DNA of 64,000 nt from Spirosoma aureum (GTDB taxonomy: Bacteria > Bacteroidota > Bacteroidia > Cytophagales > Spirosomataceae): NCBI RefSeq assembly GCF_011604685.1, contig NZ_CP050063.1:5354501-5418500 (forward strand), read 5' to 3'. The notes under the pieces are model-generated. The model worked only from the letters and a program-made list of their open reading frames with translations, ran no database searches and was not told the origin of the DNA. Below are positions 1 through 8,554 of this stretch, piece after piece. The stretch's first letter is position 1. Every line of letters starts with the position of its first letter. The translations under genes were made by a program, and so were the position numbers.

Positions 1-1
1 A

Positions 2-279
2 GCGAACCCATTTCAAGGCAAAAAGCTGGAGGAAATGAGCGAGCTTAAAACGAAGGCTGCGCTCACAAAAGCCGTTCTGGATAGCTACGATTTCATGCTC
101 GATGGCGTAAAAGGATTAACGGACGCGCAATTGGCCGAAAATGTGAAGATGGGCCAGCGCGAAATGACCCGCGAGCTGGTTCTGGCGAAAGCGTTTGAAC
201 ACCAAACGCATCATCGCGGTCAGGCAACCATCTACATTCGGGCGAAAGGCATCAAGCCCCCAACGAAAAGTTGTTTTAG
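2..279 (+). CDS. DinB family protein, 3' part, probable frameshift near the end
   Basis: The frame is open to the left window edge, so the gene begins outside. The residues ending in HQTHHRGQATIYIR match the C-terminal helix and histidine motif of DinB/YfiT-like four-helix-bundle proteins, which use three histidines to bind a metal. Read literally, the frame runs on to 406 and through a perfect terminator hairpin at 311-348. If the A4 run at 266-269 had one more A, the protein would end as GIKPPTKKLF with a stop at 277-279, a usual ending for the family. I therefore infer a one-base loss or sequencing error. The substrate is unknown. Confidence 0.7.
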
Positions 280-310
280 GCCATACGATTTTGTCCCTGC
301 TATTCTACCC

Positions 311-348
311 AAAAAGAGCGCCGACCCGATTGGATTGGCGCTCTTTTT
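311..348. terminator. Bidirectional intrinsic terminator
   Basis: A perfect 12-bp stem (AAAAAGAGCGCC and its complement) has a 14-nt loop, with an A run on one side and a T run on the other. It lies 31 bp after the inferred DinB stop and before the convergent gene ending at 416, so it can serve both. Confidence 0.85.
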
Positions 349-415
349 GGTTGCGTATAAGATCGCTCTGAAGCATCTCACACGCACTCTTTTCCAGTTT
401 ATTTAACCGAATACG

Positions 416-1072
416 TCAGAATTTAAGGGCAATCAACGCAGGAGCCAACGCTGCGGCTGTTGTGAAGGCAGCAACCTGTTGGTAGGGTCTGAGTTCGGTA
501 TGCTGGTTCGTTTTCCCTGCCAGAACATTGGTTGCAATAAAGCCTGCCAGGTGAATAATGGATAAGTATTTGTGCAACCGGACTCCGCTTCGTGCTTTTT
601 GATCGGCCAGTAATTTAGGAGGAGCCGTTAGCGATAGCAGTGCAGTGGTACCATAGGCAATATTGGTTATAGTCCTCGTAGTCCGCTGGGCATTGACGAG
701 CTGATCATACTCGATACCCGTGGCATTATTCATCTTAAGGCCCAGAATACCCTGTGCTACAAAACCCGCCAGTGTTGCATAGCCTGTAACCTTGTGAGAT
801 AATAGCATGAACGCACGCACCTTGAGTTCTTTCTTCCGTCCTTCCTGCGTAAGCGGGGCAATATGTGCAACCCGAAGCAGCCCGTTGGGACCCCAGAAAA
901 CCCGTTGGGTGAACATCATTTTGTGAGGTAAACGTAGCTGAGCATCCGAATCAGTGGACGCATTCAGCAGTTGATTATCAACCGTTGCAGCCGTTGTTTG
1001 GCGGACATACGACGTGTCCTGGGCATGAACTTGTAAACAAACACAAAGGAGGAGAACGAAAAGTTTTGCCAT
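416..1072 (-). CDS. Putative membrane protein with four hydrophobic segments
   Basis: This is a 218-residue protein with a signal peptide (about 1-17, cut after VHA). Hydrophobic segments lie near residues 88-111, 132-152, 166-186 and 200-218. His93 in the first segment and His167 and His174 around the third sit where a b-type haem could be held, as in cytochrome b561-like proteins, but this is a structural guess only. I recognise no named family. It converges on the DinB gene across a shared terminator. The start was chosen because it gives a clean signal peptide. Confidence 0.65.
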   Translation of the reverse strand: MAKLFVLLLCVCLQVHAQDTSYVRQTTAATVDNQLLNASTDSDAQLRLPHKMMFTQRVFWGPNGLLRVAHIAPLTQEGRKKELKVRAFMLLSHKVTGYATLAGFVAQGILGLKMNNATGIEYDQLVNAQRTTRTITNIAYGTTALLSLTAPPKLLADQKARSGVRLHKYLSIIHLAGFIATNVLAGKTNQHTELRPYQQVAAFTTAAALAPALIALKF

Positions 1073-1302
1073 GAGGAAATTAATAAGTAAGAATGAGTTA
1101 ATAAAAACCGAATACTGTCAGCGCTGGTCGTTACCCATAGTACGGAGGAATTTCGCCCATGGTTGCGTCCAGTCAGTGCATAAGCCCGGAACTACGTATG
1201 ATTAACCTCATTTCACTTCCCCAATCTCCACCCTCACCCGCAACTTTTACAGCTTCAGGTTTTGACGTTCCTTAAGCCATTCGTTGCTTCTTATCTTAGC
1301 AC

Positions 1303-2334
1303 ATGACTATTCGGTTTTCGTGGCGACAAATTGCCGGAATTGCTGCGCTGATTGTGGCGACCCTGGTTAATCTACCGTTGTTTGGCTTAACCTCCCGATC
1401 AAGGCTTGCTGTCGTGCCGCCTGGTACACCTGATGTAGGGCTTGCCCTAAGCCGTCTGGTGTTTCATCTGGCCTTCACATTTTTCTTTATTGAGTTGAAT
1501 CGCCGTGTGCTTACCCGGAAATCTTATGCTGCCCGGTTTGGTTTACTGGGCTGGTATGCCCTTAATTTCCTGTTATTTCTGGTACTGACAGGTCTGTTCG
1601 TCATCCTTGTAGTACCCTGGTATCCAGAGCGCCCTATTCTGGTCATCACAACCAGTTATTTTCGAAGTTTTTTCGTCTGGGTAACGGCGCTGCTACTGGC
1701 AAACTTCCTGACAGTTCTCCAACAGAACCGAACCATTCAATTGGAGAATGAACTTTTAAAACAGCAAAACTTACAGGCACAACTGGACACACTTCGAGCG
1801 CAGCTTAATCCGCATTTTCTGTTTAATTCACTCAATGCGCTTAGTTCGCTCATCCGGGAAGGAGGCCCAAAAAGTCAGCAGTATCTGGCAAAATTGTCGC
1901 AGGTGTTGCGGTATTCGTTACAGGTTCAACAGCAATCGCTGGTCCCGTTTGCGGAGGAGATGCAGTTTACATCGGCCTACTCCTTTCTGCTGACGATTCG
2001 GTTTGGCGATAACCTGCGTATCGACAATCAGCTACCTGCCGACGGGCCATGGAAAATCCCGCCCATGTCGCTCCAGCTACTGATCGAAAATGCAGTCAAA
2101 CATAACATCGTTTCCAGTTCCAGGCCGCTCACGATCAGTCTGGCTACGGATACAGCCCACGAGTACATTATCGTCCGGAATGTCTATCAACCAAAGCCCG
2201 AACCCGCCGACGGGATGGGCAGCGGTTTGTCTAATCTCGACAGTCGGTTTCGTTTGCTGACCAGTAAGTCAATTCAACTATCGCGAACGGATGGCGAATT
2301 CATCGTTCAGTTACCCATTATCCCTGCAATCTGA
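1303..2334 (+). CDS. LytS/YehU-type sensor histidine kinase
   Basis: This is a 343-residue inner-membrane kinase. Four transmembrane segments (about 10-28, 48-65, 78-107, 117-140) are followed by a short coiled coil. The His_kinase domain (PF06580) follows, with LNPHFLFNSLNALSSLI carrying the phosphorylated histidine near residue 170. A compact ATPase domain has an N box (LLIENAVKHN) and a G box (GMGSGLSNL). The stop overlaps the ATG of the next gene by one base, so the two are translationally coupled. It should phosphorylate that LytTR regulator; the signal is unknown. Confidence 0.93.
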   Translation: MTIRFSWRQIAGIAALIVATLVNLPLFGLTSRSRLAVVPPGTPDVGLALSRLVFHLAFTFFFIELNRRVLTRKSYAARFGLLGWYALNFLLFLVLTGLFVILVVPWYPERPILVITTSYFRSFFVWVTALLLANFLTVLQQNRTIQLENELLKQQNLQAQLDTLRAQLNPHFLFNSLNALSSLIREGGPKSQQYLAKLSQVLRYSLQVQQQSLVPFAEEMQFTSAYSFLLTIRFGDNLRIDNQLPADGPWKIPPMSLQLLIENAVKHNIVSSSRPLTISLATDTAHEYIIVRNVYQPKPEPADGMGSGLSNLDSRFRLLTSKSIQLSRTDGEFIVQLPIIPAI

Positions 2335-3146
2335 TGCGTGTGTTACTACTTGAAGATGAACGGACAGCGGCCAATCATCTGGAGGCTTTGCTTCGTGAAC
2401 TCGAACCATCACTAACAATAGTAGCTGTCATCGACAGTGTTGAGGAAGGCCTGGCGCGGTGGTCTCAACTACCAACGCCCGATCTTATCCTGTCGGATAT
2501 TCAACTGGCCGATGGGCTATCATTTTCGTTACTGGAGCAGGTAGCTGTTCACTGCCCCATCATTTTCACGACGGCTTACGACGAATACGCCATTCGAGCC
2601 TTCAGACACAACAGCATTGACTACCTGCTGAAGCCCATCGAACGGGAGGCCCTTGAAGCCAGTCTTCAGAAATATCGGTCCCTCGCCCGACCGGCCAGTG
2701 ATGAACTGGTTCGCCAGATGCAGAATATGCTAAGCATACACGCCTTCATGCCTCCAACCTACCGGACTAGTTTTTTAATCCAGTTCAGGGATAAACTATT
2801 GCCCATTAAGGTAGCCGATATCGCTTATTTCTCGATTGAAGGGGGAGTTGTTTCCGCAACGATTTATGACATGGTGACACATCACCGGTTATCGGACCAT
2901 CGACAGCCGGACCGGGCGATCAGCTACCCAATTGAGCAAAAGCTCGAAGATCTGGATAGCCAACTTGATCCTCGTCAGTTTTTTCGGGCTAACCGCCAGT
3001 TTATTGTAGCCCGCAATAGTATCAGCGAGGCCGAATTGTATTTCAACGGGCGCTTGCAGCTTAAGTTAAAGCCTGCCCCAAGCCAGCAGGTGCTGATCAG
3101 CAAAGACCGGGCAAATCTATTTAAAAAATGGATGGAGGAGTTTTGA
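2334..3146 (+). CDS. LytTR-family response regulator
   Basis: The 270-residue protein has a receiver domain at residues 1-120 with the acidic pair near E7-D8, phosphoacceptor D55 in LILSDIQ, and K in YLLKPI. The C-terminal part (about 143-268) matches a LytTR DNA-binding domain, with FFRANRQFIVARNSI as the typical core. It overlaps the kinase gene by one base (ATGA). Such pairs usually control a few neighbouring genes; the esterase downstream is one candidate, without direct evidence. Confidence 0.93.
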   Translation: MRVLLLEDERTAANHLEALLRELEPSLTIVAVIDSVEEGLARWSQLPTPDLILSDIQLADGLSFSLLEQVAVHCPIIFTTAYDEYAIRAFRHNSIDYLLKPIEREALEASLQKYRSLARPASDELVRQMQNMLSIHAFMPPTYRTSFLIQFRDKLLPIKVADIAYFSIEGGVVSATIYDMVTHHRLSDHRQPDRAISYPIEQKLEDLDSQLDPRQFFRANRQFIVARNSISEAELYFNGRLQLKLKPAPSQQVLISKDRANLFKKWMEEF

Positions 3147-3212
3147 TTTTTCACCCGGCCCGTCGGCGGTTTAACTGGTCAATCTGACGCCTTCACGTTA
3201 GTTTTCCGATGG

Positions 3213-3237
3213 TTGCTTCAAAGAGATAGTAAGTTTG
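3213..3237 (+). promoter_or_regulatory. Possible Bacteroidetes-type promoter
   Basis: TAAGTTTG at 3230-3237 fits the Bacteroidetes -7 consensus TANNTTTG, with a TTG at 3213-3215. The spacing of 14 bp is shorter than the usual 19-21, so support is weak. The esterase start lies 24 bp downstream. Confidence 0.3.
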
Positions 3238-3261
3238 TGTTGTCTAAACGACTAACCAATA

Positions 3262-4230
3262 ATGACCAACTTGATTGCAACGATTTTCATAGCAAGTTTT
3301 ATCCTTTTGGGCGATGGGACTGTAGGGTTGTGTTCACTAAATAAAGCGCAGCAGGCTTCATCAGTAACGACACCAGAACCTAGTATTCGCGACACCATTC
3401 GGCATGATGGGCAGACACGAATTTACTGGGTACATGTGCCGACTGTCTATAAACAGAGTACCAATCTGCTACCGTTGGTGATTGCGTTACACGGCGGTGG
3501 TGGTAGTGGTCAGCAATTTGAAACCCAATCGAGATTAAGCGAAAAAGCCAACCAGGAAGGCTTTATTGTGGTCTATCCAGATGGCATACAAAACCCCGGT
3601 ATCCTGCATTTACGTACCTGGAATGCGGGTGCCTGTTGTGGACAGAGTGCGTCAACACAGCAAACCGATGACGTCGGATTTATCGGAAAACTCATCGATA
3701 AACTAACCACTACTTACCGCATCGATCCCAAAAAAGTGTATGCTACAGGCCATTCCAATGGTGCGATGCTGTGTTACAGGCTGGCCTGTGACTTGTCGAA
3801 TAAACTGGCGGCCATCGCTGCGAATGCAGGAACCATGCAGCTAAAAACAGCCTGTCACCCTACCCGCATCATGCCGATTCTTCATATCCATTCGCAACTG
3901 GATCGAAACGTACCGTATATGGGTGGCGTTGGCACAAAGAGCATCAACAAACAATGGAATTCCCCGGTGGATAGTACACTCACGGTATTCGCACAGATCG
4001 CGCAATGCAAAAGTCAGAAACAGGTTGTTCGTTCGACCGATAATTACACGTTTTATAAATGGACAAATTGCGAAGGCAGCATCGAGATTCAGTATTACCT
4101 GACCACAGATGGTGGACACGCCTGGCCCGGTGGTCAAAAAGGAGCGCGTTTCATCGGCGATACACCGTCGGAAGCGTTCGTGAATAACGATATCATCTGG
4201 CAATTTTTCAAAACACATTCGCTGCCCTAA
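3262..4230 (+). CDS. Secreted PHB depolymerase/LpqC-type esterase
   Basis: The 322-residue secreted alpha/beta hydrolase has an N-terminal signal sequence (about 1-25). ALHGGGGSGQQF is the oxyanion-hole region, GHSNGAM contains the nucleophile serine, DRNVPY the acid and GGHAWPGG the catalytic histidine. The CysCys in NAGACCG is typical of the PHB depolymerase/feruloyl esterase (Esterase_phd) family. The substrate could be a short polyester, an acetylated or feruloylated polysaccharide, or a small ester; the sequence does not decide. It lies 115 bp after the LytTR regulator. Confidence 0.88.
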   Translation: MTNLIATIFIASFILLGDGTVGLCSLNKAQQASSVTTPEPSIRDTIRHDGQTRIYWVHVPTVYKQSTNLLPLVIALHGGGGSGQQFETQSRLSEKANQEGFIVVYPDGIQNPGILHLRTWNAGACCGQSASTQQTDDVGFIGKLIDKLTTTYRIDPKKVYATGHSNGAMLCYRLACDLSNKLAAIAANAGTMQLKTACHPTRIMPILHIHSQLDRNVPYMGGVGTKSINKQWNSPVDSTLTVFAQIAQCKSQKQVVRSTDNYTFYKWTNCEGSIEIQYYLTTDGGHAWPGGQKGARFIGDTPSEAFVNNDIIWQFFKTHSLP

Positions 4231-4270
4231 AACGAGTCGAATAAATCAACAATCAAACAAGTAAATTATC

Positions 4271-4651
4271 ATGAAAAACAACCTGGTAAACGCAATTCTA
4301 TCTGTGGCTCTGGTACTTATTTCCATTTCGTCGTTTGCTCAACGCGGTCAGCTAGGCACACCTGAAGAACGAGCTACCCGCCAAACAACCCGAATGAAAG
4401 AAGCCCTGAATCTGTCGGCTGAACAGGAAACTTCGGTAGCCGATATTAACCTGAAATACGCCAAACAGATGCAGTCTTTACTGGAAACCGGCGGACGAAA
4501 CCTAAAAACGGCACGTACTGCTAAGTCAAGTATGAAAAGTAAGGATAATGAATTAAAAGAAGTATTGACTAAGGATCAATTCAACAAATACCTGACCCTC
4601 AAAGAAGATATGATGAGTCAGATGAAAGAACTGCGTCAGCAACGGCAATAG
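4271..4651 (+). CDS. Small periplasmic protein, Spy/DUF4890-like
   Basis: This 126-residue protein has a signal peptide (about 1-23, ending SSFAQ). The rest is almost wholly helical and rich in Lys, Met and Gln. The segment LNLSAEQETSVADINLKYA and a second LTKDQFNKYLTLKE resemble the LTxxQ repeats of Spy/CpxP-like periplasmic chaperone proteins, common in Bacteroidota as DUF4890-type genes. It follows the esterase by 40 bp and could be cotranscribed. A stress or chaperone role is inference from fold type only. Confidence 0.7.
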   Translation: MKNNLVNAILSVALVLISISSFAQRGQLGTPEERATRQTTRMKEALNLSAEQETSVADINLKYAKQMQSLLETGGRNLKTARTAKSSMKSKDNELKEVLTKDQFNKYLTLKEDMMSQMKELRQQRQ

Positions 4652-4690
4652 TGGGTAAGCTGTCGACAACGTATACCCTTTATTTTTTGC

Positions 4691-4717
4691 GTAGGTGTCC
4701 TGGATCAGGGCACCTAC
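4691..4717 (+). terminator. Intrinsic terminator
   Basis: The stem GTAGGTG/CACCTAC is extended by TCC/GGG with a 7-nt loop and followed by TTT. It sits 40 bp after the small periplasmic gene and separates it from the rhamnose operon. Confidence 0.65.
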
Positions 4718-4800
4718 TTTAGTTTACGATAAAGTTGTTTTATGACAGTTTTTTTAAAATTAGTAGAGAAGCATAGAACTTCGCACAAAGCATACATTAG

Positions 4801-4835
4801 TTTCATGACACTTCTTTCTTTTGTGCTTTCATGAC
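4801..4835 (+). promoter_or_regulatory. Direct repeat upstream of the rhamnose operon
   Basis: TTTCATGAC occurs at 4801-4809 and again at 4827-4835, 26 bp apart. It lies in the otherwise featureless AT-rich 290-bp leader before the aldolase gene. It could be an operator for a rhamnose regulator; no regulator gene lies nearby, so this is a weak call. Confidence 0.25.
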
Positions 4836-5006
4836 GTATCGGTTGCTCTAACCGAACATATCTCCTTTGACAACGGATTTTTTTTCACAAATACAACTAA
4901 AAGTAGGACAGTACAGGAAAGAGCTTATTTCGATGTCAAATAATTTTGGATCAAATTAAGAGCGCAACAATACACACCTGCCAAACAGCAGCATAACTAT
5001 TAAACT

Positions 5007-7127
5007 ATGTCAAGTACGACAAAAACGTTTCAGCACGTCAGCTATTTGTGGGACGAAGCCAAAGCGGCAGAACTGGCCGGCGATGAGGTAGGTCTATTGA
5101 TTTACCGGTCTAATTTACTCGGTGCTGATCTGCGCCTGACCAACTATGGCGGAGGTAACACCTCCTGCAAAGCAATGGCGAAAGATCCGCTTACGGGTCA
5201 GGATACCGAAGTAATGTGGGTCAAAGGGTCGGGTGGTGATATCGGTACCCTCAAGCGCAGTGGTTTGGCAGCGCTGTATGTGGATCGCCTTCGCAGCCTG
5301 AAAAACATCTATCGGGGCCTTGAATTTGAAGATGAAATGGTTGAGCTCTTCAACCACTGCATTTTTGATCTGGCGTCGAAAGCACCATCCATCGATACAC
5401 CGCTTCACGGATTTCTACCGTTTAAGCACATCGACCACCTTCATCCCGATGCCGCCATTGCCATTGCAGCCGCAAAAGATGGTAAACAGATCGTTCAGGA
5501 CCTCTTCGGCGGTACGCTCGGCTGGGTAGACTGGCAACGGCCTGGTTTCGAATTAGGCTTACAGCTGGAACAATGTCTCCAGGAAAATCCGGGTATCCGC
5601 GGTATCATGCTGGGCTCGCACGGATTGTTCACCTGGGGTGATACGGCCTATGAAAGCTACGTAAACACACTGGAAGTCATTGAACGGTGTGCAGAATATC
5701 TCGAAGAAAATTATGGCAAAAAAGGCCCGATTTTCGGCGGACAGAAACTGGAATCTATCGAGAAAGACGCCCGTCTGAAACAGGCCGCTACCCTCGCTCC
5801 GATTCTTCGCGGCTTCTGCTCGAACCAGCAACCCATGATTGGCCATTTTACCGATGATGACCGCGTTCTGCAATTCATCAACTCAGTAGATCTCGACCGG
5901 CTGGCCCCCATGGGAACATCCTGCCCTGATCACTTCCTGCGCACCAAAATCAGCCCGCTCGTTCTGGAACTGGCTCCCGACGAAGACCTTTCGGACACCA
6001 AAGCGGTGAAAGAAAGACTGACGTCAGCGTTTGAGTCGTACCGGGCCATGTACGAGGACTATTACAATACCTGCAAACACCCGAATAGTCCGGCCATTCG
6101 CGACAAAAATCCGGTTGTCATTCTCTATCCGGGAGTAGGTATGTTCACCTTCGCGAAAGACAAGCAGACCGCCCGCGTAGCCGCTGAATTTTATACGAAT
6201 GCCATCAACGTGATGCGGGGTGCCGAAGCGGTTTCTGAATATACGTCACTACCCCGTCAGGAAGCGTTCAATATTGAGTACTGGCTTCTGGAAGAAGCAA
6301 AGTTGCAGCGAATGCCAAAACCAAAGCCTTTGTCGGGCCGGATCGCGCTCATTACAGGTAGCGCAGGCGGTATTGGGAAGGCCATTGCCAAACGCTTCCA
6401 GGCGGAGGGTGCTGTGGTTGTGATTAACGACAACGACGCTGACCGGCTGAAAGGAGCTGATGAGGAATTCAAACAGCAGTATGGCAAAGATGCTCATGCC
6501 GCTGCCCTGCTGGACGTTACCGATGCCGAAACCATCCGGAAAGCGTATGAAACAGCCGCACTGGCATTTGGTGGTGTTGACATTGTCGTTAACTGTGCTG
6601 GTCTGTCGATTTCGAAACCAATTGAGGAGCATACCGAAAAAGACTGGGATTTACTGTACGATGTACTCGTTAAAGGTCAGTTCCTGGTTACTCAGTATGG
6701 TGTTGAGATCATGCGCAAACAGGACATTGGTGGCGATGTTCTGAACATTGTCAGCAAGAATGCTTTGGTATCGGGTCCAAATAACGCGGGTTATGGCTCT
6801 GCCAAAGCCGCTCAATTGCATCTGAGCCGCCTGAATGCTGCCGAACTAGGAAAAGATCATATCCGGGTGAACGTCGTCAACCCCGATGCGGTGATTTCAG
6901 ACAGTAAAATCTGGGCGGGTGCCTGGGCTGAAGGACGCGCCAAAGCCTATGGTGTGAAGGTTGAAGAACTGCCTGCTTACTACGCAAAACGGACGCTGTT
7001 GAACGAAATCATTTTGCCGGACGACATTGCCAGTGCCTGCTTTGCCTTTGTTGGCGGCCTGCTGAATAAATCGACGGGCAACGTGCTGAACGTTGACGGC
7101 GGTGTAGCCATGGCGTTTGTTCGATAA
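5007..7127 (+). CDS. rhaD: Bifunctional rhamnulose-1-phosphate aldolase / L-lactaldehyde dehydrogenase (SDR)
   Basis: The 706-residue fusion has an N-terminal class II aldolase domain (about 20-400), in which GSHGLFTWGD near residue 202 is the zinc-binding region. It splits L-rhamnulose-1-phosphate into DHAP and L-lactaldehyde. The C-terminal short-chain dehydrogenase domain (about 440-706) has the NAD site TGSAGGIG near 450 and YGSAK as the catalytic Tyr/Lys near 595; it should oxidise or reduce the lactaldehyde. Length and domain order match the RhaD aldolase-dehydrogenase family (TIGR02632 type). It is the first gene of a three-gene operon with isomerase and kinase. Confidence 0.95.
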   Translation: MSSTTKTFQHVSYLWDEAKAAELAGDEVGLLIYRSNLLGADLRLTNYGGGNTSCKAMAKDPLTGQDTEVMWVKGSGGDIGTLKRSGLAALYVDRLRSLKNIYRGLEFEDEMVELFNHCIFDLASKAPSIDTPLHGFLPFKHIDHLHPDAAIAIAAAKDGKQIVQDLFGGTLGWVDWQRPGFELGLQLEQCLQENPGIRGIMLGSHGLFTWGDTAYESYVNTLEVIERCAEYLEENYGKKGPIFGGQKLESIEKDARLKQAATLAPILRGFCSNQQPMIGHFTDDDRVLQFINSVDLDRLAPMGTSCPDHFLRTKISPLVLELAPDEDLSDTKAVKERLTSAFESYRAMYEDYYNTCKHPNSPAIRDKNPVVILYPGVGMFTFAKDKQTARVAAEFYTNAINVMRGAEAVSEYTSLPRQEAFNIEYWLLEEAKLQRMPKPKPLSGRIALITGSAGGIGKAIAKRFQAEGAVVVINDNDADRLKGADEEFKQQYGKDAHAAALLDVTDAETIRKAYETAALAFGGVDIVVNCAGLSISKPIEEHTEKDWDLLYDVLVKGQFLVTQYGVEIMRKQDIGGDVLNIVSKNALVSGPNNAGYGSAKAAQLHLSRLNAAELGKDHIRVNVVNPDAVISDSKIWAGAWAEGRAKAYGVKVEELPAYYAKRTLLNEIILPDDIASACFAFVGGLLNKSTGNVLNVDGGVAMAFVR

Positions 7128-7129
7128 GG

Positions 7130-7159
7130 TTTTGGTTTACCGAATCCGGTAAACCAAAA
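7130..7159 (+). repeat. Intercistronic hairpin between rhaD and rhaI
   Basis: A perfect 12-bp stem (TTTTGGTTTACC/GGTAAACCAAAA) with a 6-nt loop begins three bases after the rhaD stop. It looks like a terminator without a proper U run, so it may be a leaky terminator or an mRNA 3'-end stabiliser. Confidence 0.75.
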
Positions 7160-7181
7160 TCGATTAAACCCTAGTAACATT

Positions 7182-8456
7182 ATGCAACTCGAATCGTATC
7201 AGATAGCTGACCATAATAACAGCCTACAGGAAAGTCATCAGCGCAAGCTGGCTTACTGGACTGAAGAAGTAGCAAATGCCGAAACCATTATCGGTAAGTT
7301 GATCGATTTTCAGATCGCCATTCCCAGTTGGGCTTTAGGTACGGGCGGAACCCGCTTTGGTCGGTTTGCGGGTGGTGGTGAACCCCGTTCGCTGGAGGAA
7401 AAACTCGGAGACATTGGTTTGCTCCACGCCCTGAACCAGTCGAGTGGAGCCATTTCCCTGCACATTCCCTGGGATATTCCAACGGACCCGGAGGCCATCA
7501 AACAGTTAGCAGCTCAGTATGGCATTCGGTTCGACGCCATGAATTCCAATACGTTTCAGGATCAGCCTGGCCAGCCCCTAAGTTATAAATTTGGTTCGCT
7601 GCAACACGTCGATCCTGCGGTTCGTCAACAGGCCGTCGAGCATAATATCGAGGTAATTCGGCATGGTTTAGCATTGGGCTCTGACGCATTGACGGTATGG
7701 CTGGCCGATGGTTCCTGCTTTCCTGGTCAGTTGAATTTCCGCAAAGCGTTTGAACGCACGCTCGATAGCCTTCAGGCAATTTACAAAGCACTCCCCGACG
7801 ACTGGAAGATGCTGGTCGAATACAAAGCCTACGAACCCAATTTCTATTCGACAACCATTGGTGACTGGGGCTCGTCCTTTCTGTACGCGACCAAACTGGG
7901 TCCGAAAGCGTATACACTCGTCGATCTGGGCCATCATCTGCCGAATGCCAACATCGAACAAATTGTTGCTATCCTACTGAATGAAAAGAAGTTAGGTGGT
8001 TTTCATTTCAACGATTCCAAATACGGTGACGATGACCTGACGGCTGGCAGCGTCAAACCATATCAGCTGTTCTTGATTTTCAATGAACTGGTCGATGGCC
8101 TGGATGCGCGCGGTCTGAACCATGCGACCAGCCTCGGCTGGATGATCGACGCATCGCACAACGTAAAAGATCCGCTCGAAGATCTGCTTCAATCAGTAGA
8201 GGCCATTCAGCTTGCCTATGCTCAGGCTTTGCTGGTTGACCGGGTCGCGCTGGAAGAAGCACGGGAAGCCAATGATGTCGTTCGGGCGCAGGAGATTCTT
8301 CAGGAAGCCTTCCGCACCGACGTTCGGCCACTCGTAGCCGAGGCCCGTTTACGGGCTGGTGGTGCCATTCAGCCATTGGCTCTATACCGGCAGTTAAACG
8401 TTCGGCAGAAGCTCATTGGCGAACGCGGCACCAAAACAATTGCCACAGGACTGTAA
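7182..8456 (+). CDS. rhaI: L-rhamnose isomerase (RhaI type, TIM barrel)
   Basis: The 424-residue cytoplasmic sugar isomerase has a xylose-isomerase-like TIM barrel. It should convert L-rhamnose to L-rhamnulose. Motifs carrying metal and substrate residues are visible, among them LVDLGHHLPN near residue 248 and GFHFNDSKYGDDDL near 271. The protein resembles the Pseudomonas/Gram-positive RhaI type rather than E. coli RhaA. Its position between aldolase and kinase supports the rhamnose assignment. It is separated from rhaD by 54 bp that carry a hairpin. Confidence 0.92.
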   Translation: MQLESYQIADHNNSLQESHQRKLAYWTEEVANAETIIGKLIDFQIAIPSWALGTGGTRFGRFAGGGEPRSLEEKLGDIGLLHALNQSSGAISLHIPWDIPTDPEAIKQLAAQYGIRFDAMNSNTFQDQPGQPLSYKFGSLQHVDPAVRQQAVEHNIEVIRHGLALGSDALTVWLADGSCFPGQLNFRKAFERTLDSLQAIYKALPDDWKMLVEYKAYEPNFYSTTIGDWGSSFLYATKLGPKAYTLVDLGHHLPNANIEQIVAILLNEKKLGGFHFNDSKYGDDDLTAGSVKPYQLFLIFNELVDGLDARGLNHATSLGWMIDASHNVKDPLEDLLQSVEAIQLAYAQALLVDRVALEEAREANDVVRAQEILQEAFRTDVRPLVAEARLRAGGAIQPLALYRQLNVRQKLIGERGTKTIATGL

Positions 8457-8467
8457 GCGAAGCAATG

Positions 8468-8534
8468 TAGAATGTAGGCTATAGCATGTATGATTCTTTA
8501 GTTTGATATCATACACGCTATAGCCTACATTCTA
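8468..8534. repeat. Long inverted repeat between rhaI and the kinase gene
   Basis: Two 27-nt arms (8468-8494 and 8508-8534) pair with a single mismatch around a 13-nt loop. The outer 18 bp of each arm are perfectly complementary. There is no U tract, so a plain terminator is unlikely; it may be a mobile palindrome (REP-like) or an RNA processing/stability element that sets kinase expression. Confidence 0.85.
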
Positions 8535-8554
8535 TCTAATATTTTCCCTTTCCC